The notes beneath the pieces were generated by a model. The model saw nothing but the letters and a program-made list of their open reading frames with translations. It made no database searches and was not told the origin of the DNA. A DNA stretch of 64,000 nucleotides from Lacihabitans sp. LS3-19 (lineage in GTDB: Bacteria > Bacteroidota > Bacteroidia > Cytophagales > Spirosomataceae). Every line of letters begins with the position of its first letter. Position 1 is the first letter of the stretch. Where the stretch lies: contig NZ_RJUA01000003.1 of the NCBI RefSeq assembly GCF_024343575.1, positions 1 through 64,000 on the forward strand, in the 5' to 3' direction. Made by a program: the position numbers and the translations under genes. Of this stretch, positions 34,563-42,270 are shown piece after piece.

Positions 34563-36197
34563 TTATTTTTTTTCTGCTTCAATTGTTTTTTCGTCCATTC
34601 CAGTTATTTCAAGACCATTTGCAGGACTTGATAATAATTCTGCTATTTTATCAATATCTAGTTCATGCATTATGATAAGTTCACCTACACCAGAACTAAG
34701 TGATCTTTTGATATCTACAATTTTTTTATTTGTTTTTAAGCTATTTACTATTGCAGTTAGTTGAGAAAAACTTACATTGTTAATCTTTACTGTCGTTGAG
34801 TTTGAAGCCGATGCTAATTTTTCGTAAGAAATGTTTTTTGAACATATCTTTTCTAATAAATAATTTGCTACTTTTTTCGATGCATTTCTTAAAGCAATTT
34901 TAGAAGCAACTGTTTCAGAAACATCTATACCACCACTTTCTTCTGTTGTTGCTGCTAATATGGATGCATCATCTGTGGTAATGGCTCTTAAATCAATTTT
35001 TCCTCTGAAGGAGTTCATATTTGCTTGAATGCCTAATCTTTCGCTAGTTGCAAATCCCGTTATCACAATATTTGCACCCATTTGTTTTCCTAATGCAGCT
35101 AATTTTCCAGGGTCATCATTTAGAGATTCTTCCCCCATAAGTTTACTGTAAACCTTAGGGTCAATTACTTTAAAACCCGCATCAATAAAATATTTTATTA
35201 TTTCATTTTCAGCAGTTGCTTCTTCAACTTGTACTTTTTTGTAAACAGCGTTTCCTTTGTTAATTGATGTAGAGCCTGGAGTGTTGTTGTTTGTACTATT
35301 TCTTGGAGCAGCAAATATGTCTCTTAATAATTGTCGATTTTCTTGTCTTTCTTGATATTCTCTTTCTTGAGCTGAGACTCTGTCTATTTTAGCTCTATTT
35401 GTGTTGTCAGCAGCCGAGTTACCATAGGTAAGAACCTCTGGGATAAATACCATTACACTTGGGCCTTTGCCAGACTTTAAGACTGAACAATTGCTTGCAT
35501 CAAATATTTTTTCAGGTTCAATTTTTATGGGGTCAGGAATTGGAATGTTTTTTTTCTCATCAACCAAGACTTCTACGGCTCTAATAATAGCTTTCTCACA
35601 AGCATCTGCTAAAGCTTTGTTTTCAATGGTTCCTGCAATATCTAAACCGGCAAACTTAACTCCTGAAAATCCCGAAGAAGTCCCACTCATGTTGATAGAC
35701 TTAGAAAACAAAAGCTCATTGGTCTGAGGATTTTTGACTTGAAATATAAAGCCGACAGTTGCATTGTTTGAACTCATACTGAATCCAGCTACTTTTGTGC
35801 CTTTTTGTCCTTCACTATATTCTGTCACTTCTCCAGTTACGATTAATTGTGCACCTAGCATTTTTCCAGCTTGTGCACCTCCAGATCCAAAGCCCGATTG
35901 CATAAGAGACATGCTTGCTGTATTGTCTGAAAGGTCTCTATTTAGACCTAAAACCCTAAAACAGCTTGTACCCTGTAGAGCATTAGTAAGCATGGTTGCC
36001 AATTCACCACCAAACTTTCCAGAAGCTTTTGGCGTGCTGGTGCTAAACCTTTCGACTTGGATAATTACTTTGTCTTCAAATTTGGTCCCTTTACATCTTT
36101 GGTTTACTTCTTCCAAAACTATTTTGGGCGATTTTTGTGAAAAGACTAATGCTTGATTTAAAAAGAATAGCATTAGAGTAAGTAGTTTTATTTTCAT
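34563..36197 (-). CDS. Double CsgG-like protein
   Basis: The ATG at 36197 is chosen over the GTG at 36203. The 544-residue protein has a signal peptide (LLTLMLFFLNQALVFSQ) but no lipobox, unlike curli CsgG. Residues from about 22 to 215 form a CsgG-like domain (VIIQVERFSTSTP, GELATMLTNALQGTSCFRVL, KMLGAQLIVTGEVTEYS, then a strand resembling the CsgG ring). After a Gln/Arg/Asn-rich linker (about 275-310) a second, FlgT/CsgG-like half follows (IIKYFIDAGFKVIDP, LGKQMGANIVITGFA, RGKIDLRAITTDD, VANYLLEKIC). CsgG proteins form outer-membrane secretion channels; whether this one forms a pore is not evident. It heads the tight block of five envelope genes downstream of a LytTR regulator. Confidence 0.8.
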   Translation of the reverse strand: MKIKLLTLMLFFLNQALVFSQKSPKIVLEEVNQRCKGTKFEDKVIIQVERFSTSTPKASGKFGGELATMLTNALQGTSCFRVLGLNRDLSDNTASMSLMQSGFGSGGAQAGKMLGAQLIVTGEVTEYSEGQKGTKVAGFSMSSNNATVGFIFQVKNPQTNELLFSKSINMSGTSSGFSGVKFAGLDIAGTIENKALADACEKAIIRAVEVLVDEKKNIPIPDPIKIEPEKIFDASNCSVLKSGKGPSVMVFIPEVLTYGNSAADNTNRAKIDRVSAQEREYQERQENRQLLRDIFAAPRNSTNNNTPGSTSINKGNAVYKKVQVEEATAENEIIKYFIDAGFKVIDPKVYSKLMGEESLNDDPGKLAALGKQMGANIVITGFATSERLGIQANMNSFRGKIDLRAITTDDASILAATTEESGGIDVSETVASKIALRNASKKVANYLLEKICSKNISYEKLASASNSTTVKINNVSFSQLTAIVNSLKTNKKIVDIKRSLSSGVGELIIMHELDIDKIAELLSSPANGLEITGMDEKTIEAEKK

Positions 36198-36259
36198 ATT
36201 CACTGTTTTTGGTTTATTTTTTAAAAATATTAAATGAATAAAGAATGACTTTTGTGTTC

Positions 36260-36685
36260 TTATAAAACCACCAAGTGTTCTGATAGAACAGTTGACTTTT
36301 CTATCAGGACTTTTTGCTTTGTTTTGATAATCGGAATTTTTTCTAACAAATCTGACTTATACATTTTTGAGGTTGGAATATTAAAGTTGGATATTGTCAG
36401 GTAGTCATTGTGTATTTCTTGAATATGGTTAATGTTGACGATATGTTTTCTTGAAACTTGGACAAAATTCTCGTCTTTCATTTGGTCTAATATGCTTTTT
36501 AGGTGAGTAGAAAAGCTAATTTTTCTATCATGAGCATAAATGTCTACATACGAACCCTGTGCTTCGATAAATAGAATATCTATCTTGTCAATTCGCTCAT
36601 AGCGATTGTTGTTAGATATAAATATAGACTCGTCAATACGTTTCATAATAATTGGAATATAGGCTCTTGTATGCTTATATTCCAT
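36260..36685 (-). CDS. LytTR-family DNA-binding regulator
   Basis: This 141-residue protein is essentially a stand-alone LytTR domain (ILFIEAQGSYVDIYAHDRKI, THLKSILDQMKDENFVQVSR, KHIVNINHIQEI) with about 20 extra N-terminal residues and a 30-residue basic tail. There is no receiver domain, so the activity must be controlled by expression or by another protein. It sits between the pseudo-matrixin gene (33 bp upstream) and the CsgG-like gene (62 bp downstream), where it could regulate this cluster. A second LytTR gene lies at 46218-46529. Confidence 0.87.
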   Translation of the reverse strand: MEYKHTRAYIPIIMKRIDESIFISNNNRYERIDKIDILFIEAQGSYVDIYAHDRKISFSTHLKSILDQMKDENFVQVSRKHIVNINHIQEIHNDYLTISNFNIPTSKMYKSDLLEKIPIIKTKQKVLIEKSTVLSEHLVVL

Positions 36686-36718
36686 CTGAAAATGAAAAGT
36701 TACAGGTCTGTTTTAAAT

Positions 36719-37708
36719 TTATTTGTAATCAATTTCGACAGTATAAAATCCAGAATTGTCAGATGGATCAATGTCGTTTATTTGGAGCGTAAGTGTGATG
36801 GTTTCGTTTCCTTTAGTTGTAAACTCACAATTGCTTTTACAAAGTTTCCAGTCTTTATCATCGTTGAGTTTATACATTACTGCACAATGCGGAAAGTCAG
36901 GTACAATGTCGTATGAGGCATCAATATCAAAAGCAAGACCAAGATATGTGAACTCAAATTTGCCGTCAGGTGTAGTATTTCCTATAAAAGTGCCTGCGTT
37001 TATTGATCCAGATGATTTAATAGTGACAGTACCTGCTTTGTCAAGTTTTATCTCCTCTGTTATTGAATTTGTTAACTTTATACTCATCGGTAGAGATTTA
37101 AAGTCAAGATCTTTGCATGGCAAGGAGTATTTTTGTTTGAAAAATATGGAGTCTTCTTTTGAAAGTTTATTAATATTTATGTTGGCTTCTGGAAACATTA
37201 TAGAATTTGGATTATCTGAGGTTTTAAAACCCAGATAGTTGCCGATTTGGAATGCCACGGCTCTGGTTATAAGTTCTTCGGTCCACTGTATATCATCATT
37301 AAGTTGGATTTTGTATAGTCCATTTTCTAATTGTTTTAAGTCAGAAATAGTTTTTGTCTTGGTTAAAACTATGCCAAAGGGTAAGCTGTTTTCAGAATTT
37401 GTCAAGTTTTCGGTCTCTTCAAAATCGATGATTAAGTCTGCTCTCGTTATATCCGAAGAGTTAGCGAAAACTACATTAGTATTAGTTTTTTGCCATATTT
37501 CAAATGCTTTGGAAACCGCCAATACTTGTACTGATTCGTTTTTGCTTTTCGAATAGTTTTTTATGGCATACCTAATCACACAATTTTTTGCCGTGATACC
37601 TTCATATTCCTTTTTTAGGTCAGTTATTAAATATTGATTAGGAATTGGTTCAATATTTTCGCAAGCGAAAAATGAAAGTAAGAAGATTATATATCTAAAT
37701 TTTACCAT
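36719..37708 (-). CDS. Matrixin-like lipoprotein lacking the zinc site (pseudo-peptidase)
   Basis: This 329-residue protein has a lipoprotein signal (LLSFFACEN, Cys at residue 16). Residues from about 40 to 205 have the layout of a matrixin-type metallopeptidase: IRYAIKNYSKSKNE, then AVSKAFEIWQKTNTNVVF, RADLIIDFEE, and the helix plus loop AVAFQIGNYLGFKTSDNPNS followed by IMFP. At the place of HExxHxxGxxH the residues are Phe153, Gln154, Asn157 and Thr163, so all zinc ligands and the catalytic Glu are lost while the Gly-x-x-H spacing and SIM turn remain. The C-terminal 120 residues are beta-rich. It overlaps the M48 gene by 7 bp. It may be a binding or sensor protein. Confidence 0.8.
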   Translation of the reverse strand: MVKFRYIIFLLSFFACENIEPIPNQYLITDLKKEYEGITAKNCVIRYAIKNYSKSKNESVQVLAVSKAFEIWQKTNTNVVFANSSDITRADLIIDFEETENLTNSENSLPFGIVLTKTKTISDLKQLENGLYKIQLNDDIQWTEELITRAVAFQIGNYLGFKTSDNPNSIMFPEANININKLSKEDSIFFKQKYSLPCKDLDFKSLPMSIKLTNSITEEIKLDKAGTVTIKSSGSINAGTFIGNTTPDGKFEFTYLGLAFDIDASYDIVPDFPHCAVMYKLNDDKDWKLCKSNCEFTTKGNETITLTLQINDIDPSDNSGFYTVEIDYK

Positions 37709-39345
37709 TGTCTGTACGATATTTTTATAGCCAAGGATTGAGATAATAATTTAGGAGAACCTCTTAATGTGTTAATTTCTTTAAACATCATTCTTTGCAA
37801 ATCATGGGTAAGAGAAATTCTGTAATTCTTAAAAGGTAGGCTTCTTTTTCTGCTGGCACTTTCGTAACCAATTTCGAAATGTGAGCCAATGTTTGGATGG
37901 AACAAGATCTCTTTTTTTGATGATTCTGAATAATAATTATAGTATTTAGACGCCAAATGATAGTTGAGTTGAGGGCCCGCAGAAACTATTAGGCCTTTTC
38001 CCCAATTAAAAACATTTGAGCTTTTACCAATCGTGCTGAAACAATAATTTAGGTTTAGTATGACTTGGTTTAAATCAAATTTTTCAATTTTAAGTTTGGT
38101 GTCATTTTGAATTCCAATTGTTTCAAAATGGCTTCTTTTAAAACCTATTTGGGTTTCAAGCCAATGTTTTTTTGTCCAATTTATTAAGCTTATGCTTAAT
38201 CCTGCACTTTCTGCTCTGTTATTTATTGTAGGAATTTTCTCTGTTTGATTTGTGAAAGTGTTAAGCAACACTCCACTTCCTATAAAAGGCGAGAGGGTAA
38301 AATCTCTTTTCTTTGAAACAAAATCCTCTATTTTAACCAGTTGAGCTAACATCTCCAAGCTATCCTTATCTTCGAAATAAACGGATTTTTGCAAATTTGT
38401 AAAAGCACTTTTCATACTTTCTATCGCTTTACCAAATTCTCCCACTTTTGTTAAGCTGTCTGCTTTGGCTCTTAATCTGAAGGAAGCTTTAGTATAGTCC
38501 AATCTAGCTAACATTCTTTTTTCATTTAGAGAAAGTTCTTCTCTGTATTTTTTATTGATATCTGTCAGAATTTTGTCAAATTCAGCATCAACAAATCCTT
38601 TTCCATTCAAAAATGAGCCTTCGTTTCTTCCAAAATACAAAAAAGATCTATCGGCATTTTCTTTTCTTACAATAATACTAGGGTGGGTTAATGAAGTGGC
38701 TGTTTCAGATAATTTGCCTTGGATTTTTATTACTTCAAATATTTCTTTGAGATCATTTTTTTCTATTTTTAGCTGTTTTAATAACCAAACAGCCACATAG
38801 TCGGCTTCCAATTCTTTTAAATGATTCAGTCTTTGAGGGTCGCAGTTTTTGCTTTTGCAAGGTAAAGCTCTATTTAATGCCTCTTCGGCTATGGGGTTGT
38901 TGACATAATCAGAATGTAAATGATTAAAAATATGATGGCCTATTTCATGAGCTAAAATGAACTTATTGACGAGCTTATTTGACTCATCCGTTTTTTCAAA
39001 CATTTGTCTATTAAAATAGATAAACTTCTCTAGCACTTTTAGTTTTTCGTTTTGACAAACTGTAGCCATTGCAAATCTATTTTCTATACATTCAACTTGC
39101 AATGTTGTTATTATTGGTATAATTCCTTTTTCCGAAAGACTAAGATTTTCTTTTAAAATATTCAGAAATTCATTAACTTGTTTTTGTGCTTTTGCATTGT
39201 CATATAAATAGGCAACTGTTGAGTCTGACAGATTTTCAAAGCTTAAATGCAAGCATTCACAAGGCTTTAATTTCTCAGAAAGAAATGTTTGTCCGAAAGC
39301 ACAGCTTGCTCCAAAAGAAAGTAGAACTAGAACTATATACCTCAC
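37702..39345 (-). CDS. M48-type metallopeptidase with C-terminal barrel-like domain
   Basis: The gene begins with GTG in a GTGA overlap with the anti-sigma-like gene. The 547-residue product has a signal peptide (IVLVLLSFGASCAFGQ). A zincin domain holds HEIGHH with His133, Glu134 and His137, and the downstream ELEADYVAVWLLKQL glutamate typical of M48. A helical linker follows (about 240-330). The last 200 residues (FTLSPFIGSGVLLNTF onwards, with repeated aromatic strands and the end QSLAIKISYRQW) look like an outer-membrane beta-barrel. The peptidase would thus be attached to the outer membrane. The catalytic site is intact. Its neighbours suggest regulated proteolysis of an anti-sigma or envelope target, which is inference. 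Confidence 0.82.
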   Translation of the reverse strand: MRYIVLVLLSFGASCAFGQTFLSEKLKPCECLHLSFENLSDSTVAYLYDNAKAQKQVNEFLNILKENLSLSEKGIIPIITTLQVECIENRFAMATVCQNEKLKVLEKFIYFNRQMFEKTDESNKLVNKFILAHEIGHHIFNHLHSDYVNNPIAEEALNRALPCKSKNCDPQRLNHLKELEADYVAVWLLKQLKIEKNDLKEIFEVIKIQGKLSETATSLTHPSIIVRKENADRSFLYFGRNEGSFLNGKGFVDAEFDKILTDINKKYREELSLNEKRMLARLDYTKASFRLRAKADSLTKVGEFGKAIESMKSAFTNLQKSVYFEDKDSLEMLAQLVKIEDFVSKKRDFTLSPFIGSGVLLNTFTNQTEKIPTINNRAESAGLSISLINWTKKHWLETQIGFKRSHFETIGIQNDTKLKIEKFDLNQVILNLNYCFSTIGKSSNVFNWGKGLIVSAGPQLNYHLASKYYNYYSESSKKEILFHPNIGSHFEIGYESASRKRSLPFKNYRISLTHDLQRMMFKEINTLRGSPKLLSQSLAIKISYRQW

Positions 39346-39980
39346 TTTTTTATAAGTTTTTCAATGGTTTTTGATTCTTTTAATTCAAAAGTGTCTTTTT
39401 TAATTATTAGATATGTTTTTCTAAGATTGAAATCATAATTAACAAAAAAAGAATTTGAATCAAGACCAACTGGAAGAGTCGGGATAAAGACATTTGCAGA
39501 ATCTTGATTGATAATTTGGTAGGTGGTATCTTTTAAAGTTTGGTCTTTTATGAAATTAAATTTGATTTGACCTAAGTAAAAACGTTGGTTTAGGCTATCA
39601 ATATCTGCAAAACCATTGCCTCCAATTGGTTCAAAATTAGTTTGATAAAAGTTAGCATTCAGTGTCAATGAATTAGCGGTATCGGTTTGTCGGTACTTCA
39701 GCAAAACAAATACTGAAATTAGGCCAATAATTACTGCTGCGGAAGAAAAATACCATATACGTTTTTTAGCTGACTCTTGTCTCAAAAAAAAATCATCTAC
39801 TTCATTATCTGATTTTACTTTTAATTGAATTTCCTCAATTTCCGACATCGCTTTTTTTAATTCAAACCTCTCAAAAAACGCAGTATCTTCTGCCATTAAC
39901 TCTCTGAGTTGGCTTAATTCCTGTGGATTAATACTTCCATTTATGAACTTATCAATAAGTTCTTTTTTATATTTTTTCAT
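39342..39980 (-). CDS. Anti-sigma-like single-pass membrane protein
   Basis: This 212-residue protein has a cytoplasmic N-terminal part (about 1-70, KKELIDKFINGSINPQELSQ) that resembles the zinc-less anti-sigma domains of Bacteroidota, one membrane segment near residues 76-96 (WYFSSAAVIIGLISVFVLL), and a periplasmic beta-rich C-terminus of about 115 residues. It overlaps the sigma-like gene by 14 bp upstream and the M48 peptidase gene by 4 bp downstream. This order (sigma, anti-sigma, peptidase) suggests that it holds the sigma factor at the membrane. No experimentally known homologue is recognised. Confidence 0.75.
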   Translation of the reverse strand: MKKYKKELIDKFINGSINPQELSQLRELMAEDTAFFERFELKKAMSEIEEIQLKVKSDNEVDDFFLRQESAKKRIWYFSSAAVIIGLISVFVLLKYRQTDTANSLTLNANFYQTNFEPIGGNGFADIDSLNQRFYLGQIKFNFIKDQTLKDTTYQIINQDSANVFIPTLPVGLDSNSFFVNYDFNLRKTYLIIKKDTFELKESKTIEKLIKK

Positions 39981-40986
39981 AAAGTCTTATTTTTTGAAAC
40001 GTTCGACTTTTAATAGTTTTCATATTCACATTTGAGAGTTTTAGAAATCGCCTCATCACTTCATTTGGTAGGTCTTTTTCTAAACTTCCCTTCAATATCG
40101 TTTGCTCTTTGGTGTTAAGTTTTAGACATGTATCAGCCAGATATTTTGTATATAACTCATAATCTAAGCTTTCATCACTAAGTTTGGTTTCAAAATAATT
40201 CAATTTCCAATCCTCAAGTTCCACATGGTTATAATTAGTTTTTTTGAAGAATTCTGACACACCCACCATGAGGAATTTATTAATAAGCGTGCCAATTGTA
40301 CATGTCAATTCAAAATCATCCTCTCTGATTTTTTTTATTAGTTTTTCTGTTTTGTCTTGGATAATGTCTTCTTTATCTTCGGGCAGTAGTGTATTGATTC
40401 TATTAAGAGAATAACAACTTTTAAGCCTTTGGTTAAATATTTGGAGATATTTATTTAACGTTAATGTAATTTTAGTTTGATCTTTAACGCGTATTGCATA
40501 GACTATCATTTGACTTTCGTAATACAATTGAATTTTACGAAAATTAATACTCAATCCTCCGTATTCTAATAGAATATGGCTTGCCGAATCATTTTTTGAA
40601 ACAAAACTTAAGAAACTTTTCCAAACAAAAGATTTTATTTTTTCTAGTATTTCATTTTCAATAATATCTTTTTCAACAATTAAGGGCCATATTTTTTTTT
40701 CAAAAATATTAAAAAGAATATTTTCTGAATTTTTCGCCTCTAAAGTATCAAAATCACTTTTGTTTTTAATGACAAATAAATGACGAATAAGAAAATATAG
40801 ATTTTCGAAACTTACGGTTTGCAGTATCGAAACAGAATAAGAATTTTGGAGTTTTTTTAGTTCTGAATAGAAATATTTGAAAAAAGAAGGATTGCTTTTA
40901 AACTGCGGAAACTTTTTTAACAGATATTTTTTTTCATTATCACTTGAATCATCCAGGAAAGAAGAAAGACTTTTACTCTCAAACAT
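39967..40986 (-). CDS. Divergent sigma-70-like factor with long N-terminal extension
   Basis: This 339-residue protein has a C-terminal half with sigma-70 character: a helix pair like region 2 (EDIIQDKTEKLIKKIREDDF, then LINKFLMVGVSEFFKK) at about residues 205-255 and a region 4-like helix-turn-helix (CLKLNTKEQTILKGSLEKDL, then MRRFLKLSNVNMKTIKSRTF) at about 290-335. The N-terminal 180 residues are helical and not recognised, which makes the protein much longer than a normal ECF factor. It overlaps the anti-sigma-like gene by 14 bp, which supports the assignment. It is the promoter-proximal gene of the long minus-strand run; the promoter at 41034-41065 lies 48 bp upstream. Confidence 0.68.
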   Translation of the reverse strand: MFESKSLSSFLDDSSDNEKKYLLKKFPQFKSNPSFFKYFYSELKKLQNSYSVSILQTVSFENLYFLIRHLFVIKNKSDFDTLEAKNSENILFNIFEKKIWPLIVEKDIIENEILEKIKSFVWKSFLSFVSKNDSASHILLEYGGLSINFRKIQLYYESQMIVYAIRVKDQTKITLTLNKYLQIFNQRLKSCYSLNRINTLLPEDKEDIIQDKTEKLIKKIREDDFELTCTIGTLINKFLMVGVSEFFKKTNYNHVELEDWKLNYFETKLSDESLDYELYTKYLADTCLKLNTKEQTILKGSLEKDLPNEVMRRFLKLSNVNMKTIKSRTFQKIRLYEKI

Positions 40987-41033
40987 ACCTTATTTTTAAT
41001 GGCTTATGGAAGCAATAAAATAAATTTATTGTT

Positions 41034-41065
41034 CTAAAGTATATATTTCTTATAAAAGCAGCAAA
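41034..41065 (-). promoter_or_regulatory. Promoter of the sigma/M48/CsgG run
   Basis: On the minus strand a -33 element TTTG (complement of 41062-41065) is followed after exactly 20 bp by TACTTTAG (complement of 41034-41041), a 7 of 8 match to the Bacteroidota -7 consensus TAnnTTTG. The start codon lies 48 bp further on at 40986. Confidence 0.5.
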
Positions 41066-41143
41066 TCTTCTTTTAAGATATATCTATTTTTTGATAAACA
41101 AAGGATTTTGGTATTTAGCATAAATCTGTTTTTGTTATAGTTT

Positions 41144-41180
41144 TAAAAAAATACAGCTTACCTGAATTTAGGTAAGCTGT
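41144..41180 (-). terminator. Rho-independent terminator of the small lipoprotein gene
   Basis: An 11-bp perfect stem (ACAGCTTACCT / AGGTAAGCTGT, 41153-41180) with a 6-nt loop is followed on the minus strand by a T-run (complement of the A-run at 41145-41150). It lies 8 bp after the stop codon at 41188. Confidence 0.85.
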
Positions 41181-41187
41181 ATATATA

Positions 41188-41388
41188 CTAATTGCCACTA
41201 CCTGGTTCTTTTGGTGGCTTTGGGTCGTCAGCAAAAGTTTTGGTATTTTTTTCTTTACTTAAATTTCCAGGTGATACACGGTCTTTACCGCACGAACTCA
41301 TCAATACGCTTAAGAAAAAAGTTAGGGCTAAGCCGATGCTAAGAAAACGTGTTTGCTTAGCTGAATTGTTTTTGAAAAATTGTCTCAT
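41188..41388 (-). CDS. Small lipoprotein of unknown function
   Basis: This 66-residue protein has a charged N-terminus, a hydrophobic stretch (FLSIGLALTFFLSVLMSSC) with a lipobox at about residue 33, and a mature part of only some 33 residues that is rich in Lys, Pro and Gly (DPKPPKEPGSGN at the end). It is its own transcription unit, followed by a strong terminator and preceded by a 32-bp imperfect palindrome. It lies between the two sigma/anti-sigma modules. Possible role: surface marker or signal. No homologue is recognised. Confidence 0.65.
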   Translation of the reverse strand: MRQFFKNNSAKQTRFLSIGLALTFFLSVLMSSCGKDRVSPGNLSKEKNTKTFADDPKPPKEPGSGN

Positions 41389-41691
41389 TTCTGTATTTTT
41401 TTAAGTTGAAAAAAAATGAAATGAGTTTTTCTATTACCGGTAAATGAGAAACTCAATATACCTTATGGGCCAAATTTGATTTGGTTACAATTTTTTGTGT
41501 TTTTTTTAAAAAATATAAGAAGAGGAGAAGATGGATAAAAGGAATTAACAAAAAAGTGACTTCGTTATATTTTCTAGTCTATTGAAAATGTTAGTATTCG
41601 GAAAATAATAGTTTTTCTAGATATGTGTTTTATTGAGTAAATTGTAACTTTTGAAATTGAGGTAGAATAAAAAAGCAATTAAATTCAATCT
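41389..41691. other. Divergent intergenic region between lipoprotein and sigma factor genes
   Basis: This 303-bp, AT-rich stretch lies between the minus-strand lipoprotein gene and the plus-strand sigma gene. It holds a 32-bp imperfect palindrome (41423-41454) and a short inverted repeat CCAAAT-TTG-ATTTGG near 41470. No ORF is credible, and no complete consensus promoter was found for either gene. Confidence 0.5.
41423..41454. promoter_or_regulatory. Imperfect 32-bp palindrome centred on ACCGGT
   Basis: Arms GAGTTTTTC and GAGAAACTC (with one G-T pair), two mismatches, and an inner TTACCGGTAA make 14 of 16 matching positions. It lies 35 bp upstream of the small lipoprotein gene. It could be an operator or a leader hairpin. 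Confidence 0.45.
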
Positions 41692-42270
41692 ATGAATCTC
41701 AAGTTTAACGATTTTGATATTGTAGCTGGCTTACTCAGTAGAGATACTAAAATATGCAATGATATCATCGAATACCTATATTTTTCTGAGAAAAAAAAGA
41801 TATATATATTGGTTAAAAAAAATAACGGCACACTAGCAGATGCTGAAGATCTTTTTCAAAATGTTGTATTGGATTTTGTAGAATCAGTGTGGAGCTTGAA
41901 GTTTAAACTTTTAGAAAATACTAAAATAAGTACCTATTTGTTTACTGTAGCCTATAATCAATGGAAAAAACATTTAAACAGAGAAGGTAAAAAAATGAAG
42001 TGGGAAGCTGGTTTTTCAGAAATGTATTTTTCTGAACAAGAAAGTTCGCCAATAGACCTAGTAGTTGAAAAAGAAGAGCTGCTGAATTATTCTGAAATAT
42101 TCAATAGCTTAGGTGAAATATGTAGACAAATATTAAATGCTTTTTATAACGAAAAAATGTCCATCAATGAAATCACACTTGCGTTTGACTTTGCAAATGA
42201 AAACGCCACAAAAGTCCGTAAATTCAGATGTATGAAAAACTTATCAACTTTAATCAATAAACAAAAATGA
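41692..42270 (+). CDS. ECF-type RNA polymerase sigma factor
   Basis: This 192-residue protein has a region 2 (DAEDLFQNVVLDFVESVW, then ISTYLFTVAYNQWKKHL) at about residues 45-105 and a region 4 (SLGEICRQILNAFYNEKMSI, then ATKVRKFRCMKNL) at about 140-188. It has the normal length of an ECF factor. The following gene overlaps by 4 bp (ATGA) and encodes a membrane protein with an anti-sigma layout, so they form a control pair. Its likely targets include the neighbouring CHAT peptidase or LytTR genes, which is inference from position. Confidence 0.87.
   Translation: MNLKFNDFDIVAGLLSRDTKICNDIIEYLYFSEKKKIYILVKKNNGTLADAEDLFQNVVLDFVESVWSLKFKLLENTKISTYLFTVAYNQWKKHLNREGKKMKWEAGFSEMYFSEQESSPIDLVVEKEELLNYSEIFNSLGEICRQILNAFYNEKMSINEITLAFDFANENATKVRKFRCMKNLSTLINKQK

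Noticed and set aside
34563-36197. True curli (csg) operon
   Set aside because: No CsgA, CsgB, CsgE or CsgF-like gene is in the neighbourhood, and the protein lacks the CsgG lipobox and has a double layout.
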